From positions 62,001-126,000 of the forward strand of contig NZ_JAALLN010000004.1 of NCBI RefSeq assembly GCF_011751075.1: a stretch of DNA of 64,000 nt. The letters are read 5' to 3'. Under the pieces are notes generated by a model. That model had not been told where the DNA came from. It searched no databases and worked only from the letters and a program-made list of their open reading frames with translations. Of this stretch, positions 8,834-17,220 are shown piece by piece. This DNA is from Flavobacterium poyangense. GTDB taxonomy: Bacteria > Bacteroidota > Bacteroidia > Flavobacteriales > Flavobacteriaceae. The position numbers and the translations under genes were made by a program. Every line of letters starts with the position of its first letter. Position 1 is the stretch's first letter.

Positions 8834-9172
8834 ATGAAAATAGCCCAATTTATTCTTACCTCCACAACAATGCTATGGTTTTTAATAACCTTCCTAACCC
8901 TGATGCCAATTGGTCTCTTTTTACTCCCAACACTTCTCGTCTCAAAAAAACACTACACAAAATGGGTTCTTTTTTTAGCTGAATTACTTTATTCTTTCGG
9001 GCAATACCCAAATAGTCTGACGAACACTATCACGGAATCAAACAGTTACTTAGCTTTCTTTACAAAACTCCGTTTACACCTCAATATCTACGGAAAAAGG
9101 ATAATTGGAGCAATTTTAAACGAACCAATACTTGCTTCAACCGCCTCAAATAAACCTGTACTTCGCAATTAA
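8834..9172 (+). CDS. small membrane protein
   Basis: A 112-residue protein with one long or two short hydrophobic segments at the N-terminus (ILTSTTMLWFLITFL, LMPIGLFLLPTLLV), then a basic, Ser/Leu-rich C-terminal part. It is 17 bp upstream of the holin gene and downstream of the fibre terminator, so it may be transcribed with the holin. I do not recognise a family; a role in lysis or particle release is inference from position. Confidence 0.45.
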   Translation: MKIAQFILTSTTMLWFLITFLTLMPIGLFLLPTLLVSKKHYTKWVLFLAELLYSFGQYPNSLTNTITESNSYLAFFTKLRLHLNIYGKRIIGAILNEPILASTASNKPVLRN

Positions 9173-9189
9173 TAAAAACCAAAAAAACT

Positions 9190-9660
9190 ATGATGCATAA
9201 AATTTCAGAATATTCGAACGAAATAAAATTATTGCTTTATGGGATTTTTGTTTACTTAGAAATGGATATCGAAATTGTTAAAGTACTATTTTACCTGATG
9301 GTACTCGATACTTTTTTGGGTATCGTCAAAACTATTGTATTAGGAAATACGTTTAGCTTTAAAAAATTAGCCCTCGGTTTTGTATCCAAATTAGCTGTTT
9401 TGTTAATCCCAACTGCCTTGGCCTTAATGAGTAAAGGACTTAATTACAACTTTAAATGGTTTGTAACCATCGTAATGGATTTGCTTATTGTGAGTGACGG
9501 TATCTCTATAATCAGCAATATCATTGCAATAAAGACAAAAAAAGAAGTAGAAAATTTCGATGCCATGACGTTAATTCTCAAGTCCATAAGAGATAGTTTA
9601 ATACGGCTGTTTAAAAAACTTCTGATTACCATTGATCCTAAATTTAACATCGAAAAATAA
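9190..9660 (+). CDS. phage holin family protein
   Basis: A 156-residue membrane protein matching the toxin-secretion/phage-lysis holin type (PF05105-like). It has a conserved N-terminal helix (VLFYLMVLDTFLGIVKTI) with the Asp-x-x-x-Gly turn, then TFSFKKLALGFVSKLAVLLI, where family members carry a Ser followed by basic residues, and further hydrophobic helices up to residue 110. It would form the pore that lets the M15 endolysin reach the cell wall. The start chosen is the ATG at 9190, though the next codon is also near ATG (MMHK). Confidence 0.75.
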   Translation: MMHKISEYSNEIKLLLYGIFVYLEMDIEIVKVLFYLMVLDTFLGIVKTIVLGNTFSFKKLALGFVSKLAVLLIPTALALMSKGLNYNFKWFVTIVMDLLIVSDGISIISNIIAIKTKKEVENFDAMTLILKSIRDSLIRLFKKLLITIDPKFNIEK

Positions 9661-9893
9661 CATCTGTTATTGGTACTAAATGTTAAAAATTAATTAAATA
9701 AAACAAACATCAAAACTGCTCGTAATCCCCTTAAAACAAAGAGGTAAAAAAGAAGAATTTATTGTCATAAATCACTGTTAATTTCGTTTTTCACACCAAA
9801 AACAAAGAGTATTTTTACTCGTGTTATTTACAACAAATTGCCCCAAATTAAATTGTTTGTATTTTTTCAAAATTCAAAAGAACAACATAACCA

Positions 9894-10295
9894 ATGACAT
9901 TAAAAGCAGTAACCAAGAATGCAAACAATTTATTAGAGCGGGTATTTAAAATTAAAAGAATCCAAAACACAATCGACTTAAGCAATTCTTTTTATGTTGT
10001 AAATAAAGAAATCTCCCCAAAATTATTTGAAGCCGAAATCTACAAAGTAACGTTCCGTACGGAACAAAACGGAGAAGTAAAAAGCCATGATCTTTTCCTG
10101 CCTTTCAACGAATTAATCTGCGAGTTGGAAATCGCTTTTTTAGAAGATTATTTAGGTATAACCCTTTCCGGAGATGGATCACAATTTGAAATTCTGGAGT
10201 ACCAAACGGATTTCTCCATTCAATTTGATCAGGAAAACAGCTATTTTATAAAATCGGACGGAGTAGACAATGGTTTACTGTTTTTTAAGAAATAA
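9894..10295 (+). CDS. uncharacterised protein at the end of the tail module (133 aa)
   Basis: An unrecognised 133-residue cytosolic protein with alternating beta strands (EAEIYKVTFRTEQNGEVKSHDLFLPF; GDGSQFEILEYQTDFSIQFD) and few helices. It is separated by 233 bp from the holin, so it may have its own promoter. A stable hairpin follows it at 10379-10448. Nothing in the sequence ties it to the tail beyond position and strand. Confidence 0.5.
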   Translation: MTLKAVTKNANNLLERVFKIKRIQNTIDLSNSFYVVNKEISPKLFEAEIYKVTFRTEQNGEVKSHDLFLPFNELICELEIAFLEDYLGITLSGDGSQFEILEYQTDFSIQFDQENSYFIKSDGVDNGLLFFKK

Positions 10296-10378
10296 AAAAA
10301 TTGTAAATGTACTTTTTAAACAAACTTACTTTGTTGAAAACACAAAGCAACTGTCAATGTCATTAGAAAAAAAATCGC

Positions 10379-10448
10379 TTCGACAATAGAGAAATCACAG
10401 CGGTAAATAAAATACCGAAATATTACTGGTGATTTCTCTTTAGTCGAA
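10379..10448 (+). terminator. long interrupted hairpin downstream of the 133-aa gene
   Basis: Nested complementary blocks form one rod: TTCGAC (10379-10384) with GTCGAA (10443-10448), an 11-bp block AGAGAAATCAC (10388-10398) with 10429-10439, and CGGTA (10401-10405) with TACCG (10413-10417). It lacks a strong T tract; it could be a terminator or a decayed mobile palindrome. Confidence 0.5.
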
Positions 10449-10486
10449 ACCGACACGATTGTGGAACATAAATAAGATTTAATAGA

Positions 10487-10640
10487 CGTTTCCTTCGGCT
10501 TCGCTCATGATGACCTTCGACTCCGCTCAGGTTGACATCGGGCATTGATTTGCTCTACGACTCCGCTCAGAGTGACACCCGTCTTAATTTGCTCTTCGAC
10601 TTCGCTCAGAGTGACATCCGTCTTAATTTGGAATTTATTG
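10487..10640 (+). repeat. Flavobacterium-type intergenic repeats, left flank of RiPP island
   Basis: Four copies of a CTTCGACTTCGCTCA-type element, each followed by a variant of GRNTGACA, separated by short links such as CATTGATTTGCTC and CGTCTTAATTTG. The same element with the same links occurs at 24.05-24.14 kb in the same orientation and as inverted copies at 35.1-35.24 kb. This fills most of the 349-bp gap before the HlyD gene. Confidence 0.8.
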
Positions 10641-10644
10641 ATCT

Positions 10645-11931
10645 TTATCTCTCAAAAACATCTCTAAACTGATACAGTAATCTTTCAATTAATCGCAGGT
10701 CTTCTGTTACTATATCTGCATTTCCCTGCATTTCCTGCTGAAAAGGAATTCCTTTTTTATAAGATGTCTCTAGTCCGTTAGGCAATAAAACATCTACCAA
10801 CAGATTTCCTTCTTTATCCGGAGTTAAAGAAATTGCCTGGGTTTTACCTTTTAGTATTCCGAATTCTCTATAAGGAAAATTGGTAAGTTTGATATTAACG
10901 TTTTGACCTACTTTGATCTTTCCTGAATTTAATGTAGGCGCTTTAACTTTTCCAATATATCCGCTTTCACGACTTGGAATAATTGCAAAAACGGTTACCC
11001 CTGCTTCAACAGGTTGATTTTCGGCCCAGATTTGTAAAAAACTGATTTTACCATCAATTGAAGATCTTAAAACATAGTTGAGTTCCCAGTCCTTTACAGC
11101 TTTTTTTAATTGGTAAAATGCCTGAATTTTATTGTTCTCGAGATTAATTAATTCTTTACTTTCGTTTATATGAGTCGTTTTGCTATTTCGGCTTAATTCA
11201 TTCAATGCCGATTTTAATTGCGAAATGGTACTAAGCAAACTTTTGTAACTTTTTTGGGCCTGCAAATAAAGCAATCGTTGTCTTTCTATTTCCTGTGAGG
11301 AATAAATTCCTTTTTGAAATAAAATTTCATACCTGTCAAAGTCCTTTTTTTGCAGTACTAATTCGCTCTGGTTAATTTCTTTCTGTCCTTCCAACAGATT
11401 TAACCGTTCCTGAAGTTGAATTGCTTCATAATTCTGAGCACTTCCTTCAACACGGTAAGGCTGAAGTTTAGCATTTAACTGATCTGCCACACATTCTTTT
11501 CTGAAGTTAGCAAAAGCACTTTCGACCTCTCCCAGTTGTGCCGTGTTTAATTTCTCAAATGGAAACTTGCTCTTATAAATATTTATAGTATCTAAAATAT
11601 TTTTCAGGATGAATACGTCCTGGTATTTAGCCGCATTTTCGAGTATCGCCAGCGGCGTATTTTGTTTTACTATTGTTTTGTCTTTCACTAAAATAGCCTC
11701 AATTCTTCCTGACGTCTTGACCACTAATTTCTGTGGTGGCGTATTTGTAGTTATTACGATCTGCGAAACTATAATATCCGGGTATTTTACAAACCAGGAG
11801 ATTAAAAACAGTAGTACTATAAACAGCAGTAATATCGTATTACCCCATTTCTGAATAGCTTTTGGAGGGTCAGATAAAATATCTCTTACCTCCTCGCTAT
11901 ATATTTTCAGATCATCCTTTAGTTCTTCCAT
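10645..11931 (-). CDS. HlyD-type periplasmic adaptor for peptide export
   Basis: A 428-residue membrane fusion protein that links an inner-membrane ABC exporter to an outer-membrane channel. It has a cytoplasmic N-terminus, one membrane helix at about residues 30-48 (TILLLFIVLLFLISWFV), a lipoyl-like half (VKTSGRIEAILVKDKTIVKQNTPLAIL), a long coiled-coil hairpin (about residues 150-260), and a closing half with FLQIWAENQPVEAGVTVFAI and GKIKVGQNVNIKL. It begins one base after the stop of the C39 exporter gene, so the two are cotranscribed and form one secretion unit. No outer-membrane partner gene is in this operon; a TolC elsewhere would be needed. Confidence 0.88.
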   Translation of the reverse strand: MEELKDDLKIYSEEVRDILSDPPKAIQKWGNTILLLFIVLLFLISWFVKYPDIIVSQIVITTNTPPQKLVVKTSGRIEAILVKDKTIVKQNTPLAILENAAKYQDVFILKNILDTINIYKSKFPFEKLNTAQLGEVESAFANFRKECVADQLNAKLQPYRVEGSAQNYEAIQLQERLNLLEGQKEINQSELVLQKKDFDRYEILFQKGIYSSQEIERQRLLYLQAQKSYKSLLSTISQLKSALNELSRNSKTTHINESKELINLENNKIQAFYQLKKAVKDWELNYVLRSSIDGKISFLQIWAENQPVEAGVTVFAIIPSRESGYIGKVKAPTLNSGKIKVGQNVNIKLTNFPYREFGILKGKTQAISLTPDKEGNLLVDVLLPNGLETSYKKGIPFQQEMQGNADIVTEDLRLIERLLYQFRDVFER

Positions 11932-11932
11932 C

Positions 11933-14125
11933 TTAATTTCCTAGTTCTAATTGATTTTTAACCAAGGCATAATATTTACCTTTTAACTTAGTCAATTCCT
12001 CATGATTGCCCTGTTCTACAATTTCTCCGTTTTCAAGTACAATAATATTATCTGCATTTTTTACCGTACTCAATCTGTGGGCAACAATGATGGCCGTTTT
12101 ACCATGAATAAAATTGCCCAGATTTTCCATAATTACCTTTTCATTATTGGCATCAAGAGCACTAGTAGCCTCATCAAAAAACAAGTAAAACGGATCTTTG
12201 TACACTGCCCTTGCGATCATGATACGCTGCTCCTGCCCACCACTCAAACGGATTCCTGACGTTCCGAGTTCTGTGTTGTATTTATTTGGTAGTCTTTCGA
12301 TAAAGTCTTCAATATTGGCCACAAATGCGGCATTGTTTAGTTTATCCCTGTCAATATATTCATTCTGTTCCGATTCGGAAATATTACCGCCAATCGTATC
12401 GTTAAACATAAAAGTATCCTGCATTACAGCTCCGCAGTTTAATCGCCAGAAATCATTATGAATATCATTCAAATTAATAGCTCCAATATTGATACTTCCT
12501 TTAGTAGGGTTGTAAAACTTTAATAACAATTTCATTAAAGTTGTTTTACCACTTCCACTCGCACCAACTATGGCAGTAGTTTTACCTTCGGGAATAGTAC
12601 AAGTAATGTTTTTTAAGATTAAAGGAGAAGCTTTACCGCCATAACGAAAAGACAGTTCTTTTAAATTGATAGACTTATCGGTTGGTAATTCTTTTGCTTT
12701 ATGTGCGGAAATAAGATCTTCATCCTCTTTGAGATGGACTTGTGACAAACGCTCTAAACTAATTTTGGCATCTTGCCAGGATTGAATAAAAAGCACAAAA
12801 TTACTTAAGGGCATATTAAGCTGCCCGACAATAAACTGTATAGAGGTCATCATACCAAGGGTTAGATTACCATCTACAACAGCCTTCGCAGAAAGAAATG
12901 TAATTATAATGTTTTTAAACTCATTGATAAAATTAGCGCCAATCGTTTGGTATTGCGCTAATTTTAAAGTACTCAAAGAAGTCTTAAACAAACTGATCTG
13001 GTTAAACTCCCATTTCCAGCGGTTTTTGCGCTGTGAATTATTTATTTTTATTTCTTTAACCCCATTAATAATCTGAATTAACGATGTCTGATTTTGTGAC
13101 AGCTGATCAAATCTTTTGAAATCTAATTCTGCTCTTTTTTTAAGAAAGAAAAAAGTCCATCCCACATAAAGAACAGCACCAATTATAAAAACCAGAAAGA
13201 TTGTCCAATCGTAATAAGCTAGAATTACATTAAAGATTAAAAAGGTTACCATCGAAAAAACCATATTCAAACTCGACGAAGATATAAAGTTTTGAATACG
13301 GGTATGGTCAGTGATTCGTTGTAAATGCTCACCCGCATTTCGGGTTTCAAAATAGTTTACCGGTAATTTCAGCATTTTATATAAAAAATCTGAAATCATT
13401 TTTATATTAAATCTGCTTGTAATATGAATTAGTATCCATTCTCTGAAAACGGTAACTAAAGTTTGTGACAAAATCAACACAAACTGCGAGATAAGAATCA
13501 AATAAATAAACGGTATATCCTGATTATTTACCCCTACATCAACTATAGACTGCATCAGGAAAGGCAAAATAAACTGGATCACGGTAGCTACCAGTAACCC
13601 TATAAAGATTTGATAAATCAGTTTTTTATACGGCCTGAAATAAGGATACAAAAACGAAAACCCCTTAGAAGTTTCTTTATGTTCTTCCTGATTAGCAAAG
13701 TTAGTATTAGGTTCCAGAATTAAAACAAATCCGGTCCCGTCTGCGGTATCTGTCCACGCTTTTTTAAAATCTTCGTGAGTGTACACTAATAATCCCATCG
13801 CCGGATCAGCAAGCCAGACTTTTGTTTTAGAAGTTTTGTAAACAACAACAAAGTGTTTCTGTCTCCACGGCACAATAAAGGGTGTAGGAGCTTCATTTAT
13901 CAAGCTTTCCAACGAAATACGCATGCCGAGTGTCCGCATTTCTATAGCTTCTGCGGCTTCGACAATACCCGCCATAGTCACTCCAATTTTGGTGATACCG
14001 GCTTTATCTCTTAAAAATTCTCGTGAAAACGTCTTACCGTAATGTTTGGCAATCATTCTTAAACAAGTCGGACCACAATCTCTGTAGTCCAATTGTTTAA
14101 AATAGGGGAAATTTTTTTTAATCAT
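11933..14125 (-). CDS. C39-peptidase ABC exporter for double-glycine leader peptides
   Basis: A 730-residue exporter that cleaves a double-glycine leader and pumps the core peptide across the inner membrane. The N-terminal C39 peptidase has Cys in YRDCGPTCLRM, His in KHFVVVYK and Asp in WLADPAMG. Membrane helices span about residues 165-440. The ATPase domain has Walker A GASGSGKTT, signature LSGGQEQR, Walker B FYLFFDEATSALD and the H-loop AHRLST. The ATG at 14125 leaves one base after the upstream stop and gives the usual start right before the peptidase; an earlier in-frame ATG at 14146 would overlap the upstream gene by 20 bp. Both nearby precursor peptides end their leaders in GG, so it may serve both cassettes. 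Confidence 0.9.
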   Translation of the reverse strand: MIKKNFPYFKQLDYRDCGPTCLRMIAKHYGKTFSREFLRDKAGITKIGVTMAGIVEAAEAIEMRTLGMRISLESLINEAPTPFIVPWRQKHFVVVYKTSKTKVWLADPAMGLLVYTHEDFKKAWTDTADGTGFVLILEPNTNFANQEEHKETSKGFSFLYPYFRPYKKLIYQIFIGLLVATVIQFILPFLMQSIVDVGVNNQDIPFIYLILISQFVLILSQTLVTVFREWILIHITSRFNIKMISDFLYKMLKLPVNYFETRNAGEHLQRITDHTRIQNFISSSSLNMVFSMVTFLIFNVILAYYDWTIFLVFIIGAVLYVGWTFFFLKKRAELDFKRFDQLSQNQTSLIQIINGVKEIKINNSQRKNRWKWEFNQISLFKTSLSTLKLAQYQTIGANFINEFKNIIITFLSAKAVVDGNLTLGMMTSIQFIVGQLNMPLSNFVLFIQSWQDAKISLERLSQVHLKEDEDLISAHKAKELPTDKSINLKELSFRYGGKASPLILKNITCTIPEGKTTAIVGASGSGKTTLMKLLLKFYNPTKGSINIGAINLNDIHNDFWRLNCGAVMQDTFMFNDTIGGNISESEQNEYIDRDKLNNAAFVANIEDFIERLPNKYNTELGTSGIRLSGGQEQRIMIARAVYKDPFYLFFDEATSALDANNEKVIMENLGNFIHGKTAIIVAHRLSTVKNADNIIVLENGEIVEQGNHEELTKLKGKYYALVKNQLELGN

Positions 14126-14126
14126 T

Positions 14127-15314
14127 TTATACTTTACTTTCTGCAATCAGCTCCCAAACTTTTGCATTGAAATTACTTTTGTTAATTCCAGTTAATTTTT
14201 CTAATACGATAAAATAATTATCATTTCCTCCTTTTTTATTCTTTCCGCAACACAGGAATTCAATAACGGCTGAGAAACCTTTTTCTTTTTCAATTTTTTC
14301 AACGAATAAGGCATTTACCACATAATCTGCCATTAAGTGTTTTTCCTGACTCTCTCCAAAATTTAGCTGAGGTGTTTCATATAATGCTAAAGTCAGCCAG
14401 TCGGTCTTTGGGTTTGAAGCTACTTTCTCTTTGAATGTCTTCAAAATTTGCTGCCAAGAAATCCCCCAACTTCCCCCGTACAGATAAGCACAACCCTCAT
14501 CGACCGGCTTATTTATTACATTTCTTGAATAAGCAAAACGCGCTCTTTCATGCCACAAATCATGTGGATCAAAACTATTAAAACTCTCGTCACCACTACC
14601 ATTTACCAACAATAACGTATTGTTCTCGTTTGCCGTAAAATTGGTTGCACTTTTACCGGTATAATCTAGTTTATAATCAAGTCCGATATTTTGCATGATA
14701 TCCGGAAAATCTTTACAACCATACCATTCAATCTGTGCATTGGTTGTTTTGAGCTTTTTGTCCAGAAGTGCTACTGTTTTTACATATTCAGAAGCTACCT
14801 TTGTATTTAAAGTGTTTTTAAAATGAAAAGTACAATTCCCTATTTTTTTACTTTTCCACGAAGAAGTATTTCGTTTTAGCGGAGATAAAAAATAGAATTT
14901 ATCCTCCTTTTGTTTCGCAATAACATCAAAACTGGCTGCCAAAACCGGAGCATTTTCACTTATTCCCATATAAGAAAACTGAACTAAAAAACTGGTAGCA
15001 TCCAATTGCACCACATTTGTTATGTAGCCTTTGTAGAAATTATCGTCTTTGGTTTTAGCATTTCTCTCTATTTTTTTTATTTCATCGAGTAATAAAGAAG
15101 TTTCCGGTAAATCTTCTTTCTCGACAAAAGTATTTTCTTTATTTGGATTTTCTTTTAGAGCCAGAAAATCATTAAAAGATTTAACCAGCTTGTTAGATAC
15201 GATTGTATCCTTAGGTAAATTTACATTTGCCGCCACCGTTACTGATTTTGTCTGACCAAAAAAAGTAAGTGAAAACGATAAAAACAGGGTAATAAGAAAA
15301 ATTTTTAATGCCAT
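14127..15314 (-). CDS. secreted metallopeptidase-like protein with HDxWH motif
   Basis: A 395-residue protein with a signal peptide (FLITLFLSFSLTFFG, cut near GQTKS). The first half is unrecognised and probably beta-rich. The second half contains HDLWHERARFAYS and, about 15 residues later, VDEGCAYLYGGSWG. This is the layout of MA-clan peptidases (HExxH, then a Glu in an EGxAxY motif), except that Asp replaces the catalytic Glu in the first motif. The end has two adjacent Cys (FLCCGK). It sits between the putative modifying enzyme and the exporter. Possible roles are maturation, immunity or degradation of the exported peptide. Family and activity are inferred from motifs. Confidence 0.55.
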   Translation of the reverse strand: MALKIFLITLFLSFSLTFFGQTKSVTVAANVNLPKDTIVSNKLVKSFNDFLALKENPNKENTFVEKEDLPETSLLLDEIKKIERNAKTKDDNFYKGYITNVVQLDATSFLVQFSYMGISENAPVLAASFDVIAKQKEDKFYFLSPLKRNTSSWKSKKIGNCTFHFKNTLNTKVASEYVKTVALLDKKLKTTNAQIEWYGCKDFPDIMQNIGLDYKLDYTGKSATNFTANENNTLLLVNGSGDESFNSFDPHDLWHERARFAYSRNVINKPVDEGCAYLYGGSWGISWQQILKTFKEKVASNPKTDWLTLALYETPQLNFGESQEKHLMADYVVNALFVEKIEKEKGFSAVIEFLCCGKNKKGGNDNYFIVLEKLTGINKSNFNAKVWELIAESKV

Positions 15315-15341
15315 TGTTAGAGTTATTTTTTAGTATTGTCG

Positions 15342-16469
15342 TTAAAATTCAAAAAAGCCTTCTTTTTCTTTTTTATAAAAATCTTCAATTGGATTTAATT
15401 TGCAAAAATCTTCATATCTGAAATCCAAATCCCGATTGCTAAAATCAAAATAGGAATCCAACTTTCTGTATTTATCTAAAATATTCAGGCACTTGATATC
15501 ATATTCATCGTATAGCTCTTTTCCTTTTTCAGTAAAAACTACATCAAAGTCCAGGAGTTCAAGACCCGTTCTAAATCTGGAAATCTGATCGGTTAATCTG
15601 CCTAAAAGTTCATGTTTTTCCCTTCCGGAAAAAACATTCTTACGCAGCAAAATATCAAAACATTCCACTCTTTTGGTTACCGTATATAAACCATGGAAAG
15701 CACCGTAAATATCTCTGTAATCCCATTCTTGTTTGGTATAATCCCGCATTACTAAATTGCTGACATCGATTTTAAAAAAATCTTTTTTATTTTGTAATAC
15801 ATAATAAAAAAAATTGTGCGATCCCTGATGTATTAATTCTTCAATGTAATAGATAAGATTATTTTTTCCGAGAACATAAAAATAAAGTGCTCCAAGCGTC
15901 TCAACCGTTGCGAAATTTAAGATTTTTGAATTGTTATGCAGATAAATCTTCTTGTTTGCAAAAGCCAACTGCTCATAAAATTCCGGAAGGTTCTCTTTTA
16001 TAATTGTAATAGCTTCAAATAATTCCTCGTAGTTTTCTTTCCAAACAGATTGGTACTCCGGATTATGATTTAAAATGTGCCCTTTATAAAATTCCCGAAA
16101 ATAACGTTTCTGAGTGGGGTGTATCTCTTTTAATATTTCAAAATCTCCAATTTTTAATACGGGTTCATGCAACTCTGCTTTGCCTTTCTGAAAATAACCT
16201 ACATTCGGAATATAAGCAATATCATTATGATACGAATGCTTGATTTTTAATTCTCTTTTCTCAACAAAATATCCTTGCAATAACTCTTCTAAAAGTTCAT
16301 TTGAAAATGCATTTTCCTTCTTAGAACTAAAATAGGAGAATAATAGCGGTTCTAAAAAAATATCATCATCATCAAAATTTATATTTTCCAGCAAAGCGGG
16401 AGCTTCTTTGTAGATCAGTAACTTGATAATGTTGACAAACTCTATTTTTTTATTAGTGACATTAACCAT
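15342..16469 (-). CDS. putative HExxH-family RiPP-modifying protein (HQxxH variant)
   Basis: A 375-residue cytosolic protein with no signal peptide. Around residue 215 it has IEELIHQGSHNFFYYVLQ, and about 45 residues later WDYRDIYGAFHGLYTVTKRV. This pairing of an HxxxH motif with a later HGxY segment resembles the HExxH peptide-modification family, some members of which are annotated as 2-oxoglutarate-dependent peptide beta-hydroxylases. Here the Glu of HExxH is Gln. It is the first large gene after a 41-residue double-glycine precursor and is followed by an exporter, the standard RiPP order. If the match is right it would modify Asp, Glu or His side chains of that precursor. I cannot exclude a different fold with a similar motif. 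Confidence 0.5.
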   Translation of the reverse strand: MVNVTNKKIEFVNIIKLLIYKEAPALLENINFDDDDIFLEPLLFSYFSSKKENAFSNELLEELLQGYFVEKRELKIKHSYHNDIAYIPNVGYFQKGKAELHEPVLKIGDFEILKEIHPTQKRYFREFYKGHILNHNPEYQSVWKENYEELFEAITIIKENLPEFYEQLAFANKKIYLHNNSKILNFATVETLGALYFYVLGKNNLIYYIEELIHQGSHNFFYYVLQNKKDFFKIDVSNLVMRDYTKQEWDYRDIYGAFHGLYTVTKRVECFDILLRKNVFSGREKHELLGRLTDQISRFRTGLELLDFDVVFTEKGKELYDEYDIKCLNILDKYRKLDSYFDFSNRDLDFRYEDFCKLNPIEDFYKKEKEGFFEF

Positions 16470-16576
16470 AATAATACAGAATTTAAAAATAGTTTAAAAG
16501 TTAGAAAAATGTCCGTAAAGAACCTTTACTAAAATTGTAAATGTTACTTACGGACAAATCTATAGGTACACATTAT

Positions 16577-16604
16577 ATTGGTGCAACACTACTGTTGCAC
16601 CAAT
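16577..16604 (-). terminator. 12-bp hairpin between RiPP precursor and its downstream genes
   Basis: A perfect inverted repeat, ATTGGTGCAACA at 16577-16588 and its complement at 16593-16604, with a four-base loop. It lies 12 bases after the precursor stop. No T run follows on the minus strand, so it probably acts as a partial terminator or RNA-stability element that lets the precursor be made in excess over the enzyme genes. Confidence 0.6.
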
Positions 16605-16616
16605 TAATATTGAGAA

Positions 16617-16742
16617 TTACTCTGCTGCTACAAGTTTTGGATCGTGACAAGACTCTAATACACCACCTGAGATAGTTTCCAATAATTCTTCTGAAGCTAC
16701 TGCTTCTGCTCTGTTTTTTAAAGCGTCTAAACTTAATTTCAT
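16617..16742 (-). CDS. 41-residue double-glycine RiPP precursor peptide
   Basis: A short gene read on the minus strand from ATG at 16742 to TAA at 16617. The leader MKLSLDALKNRAEAVASE continues to ELLETISGG, a typical amphipathic double-glycine leader with Leu at -7 and Ile at -4 relative to the cut, as C39 peptidases need. The core is VLESCHDPKLVAAE: 14 residues with one Cys, one His, one Asp and two Glu. It has no second Cys, so no internal disulphide or usual lanthionine ring network. It heads a minus-strand operon with a putative modifying enzyme, a secreted peptidase-like protein and a C39 exporter. The codons and start context look normal for a real gene. No homologue can be named by eye. 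Confidence 0.72.
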   Translation of the reverse strand: MKLSLDALKNRAEAVASEELLETISGGVLESCHDPKLVAAE

Positions 16743-17220
16743 AATTTTTTATTTTAAATAGATCTGTAAATAGTTAGGCATATAAACCGTGCCATCGGTT
16801 TGCTTGCAAGCAGTTTATTTAGATACATTCTTCTACAATTGGCCTTTTGCGGAATACTTGCACTTAAATTCATTTTAAATTTTTATGATCTGAATGGTTT
16901 TTCTATCATAAGTATTATAGAAAGATGTTTTTTTAGAACTGTCATTTGTAATACAATTTAAAACCTAGGATGATAAATTGTATTCATGTTTTTTTTGATC
17001 TAAAATTTTTCATTTTCCTGAATCCAAAACTAGATAAAACATAATGTTGTTCGCAAATGTTCCGTATCGGAATTCAGGAATCCTGATACGAGATTCTTGA
17101 ATTCCGACAAAAAAACCGCATAAACACCTGAACAACAATAAATTAAATATTTTGCAAAAAATTCATTTTGTAGGTTGAATTTTACGCATATACATTTACT
17201 TTTATGAAAAATTACAATGC
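16743..17220. promoter_or_regulatory. divergent regulatory region of the RiPP island
   Basis: This 478-bp spacer separates the minus-strand precursor operon from the plus-strand TPR/AraC regulator and must hold both promoters. The clearest element is an inverted repeat of 16 bp with a single G-T pair (17067-17082 with 17092-17107, nine-base loop), with half-sites ATCGGAATTCA and TGAATTCCGA. A related palindrome lies at 18973-18994. No unambiguous TAnnTTTG box was found for the minus-strand operon. Confidence 0.45.

Noticed and set aside
1..10295. Calling the first 10 kb a complete prophage
   Set aside because: No integrase, terminase, portal, capsid or attachment site is visible in the window.
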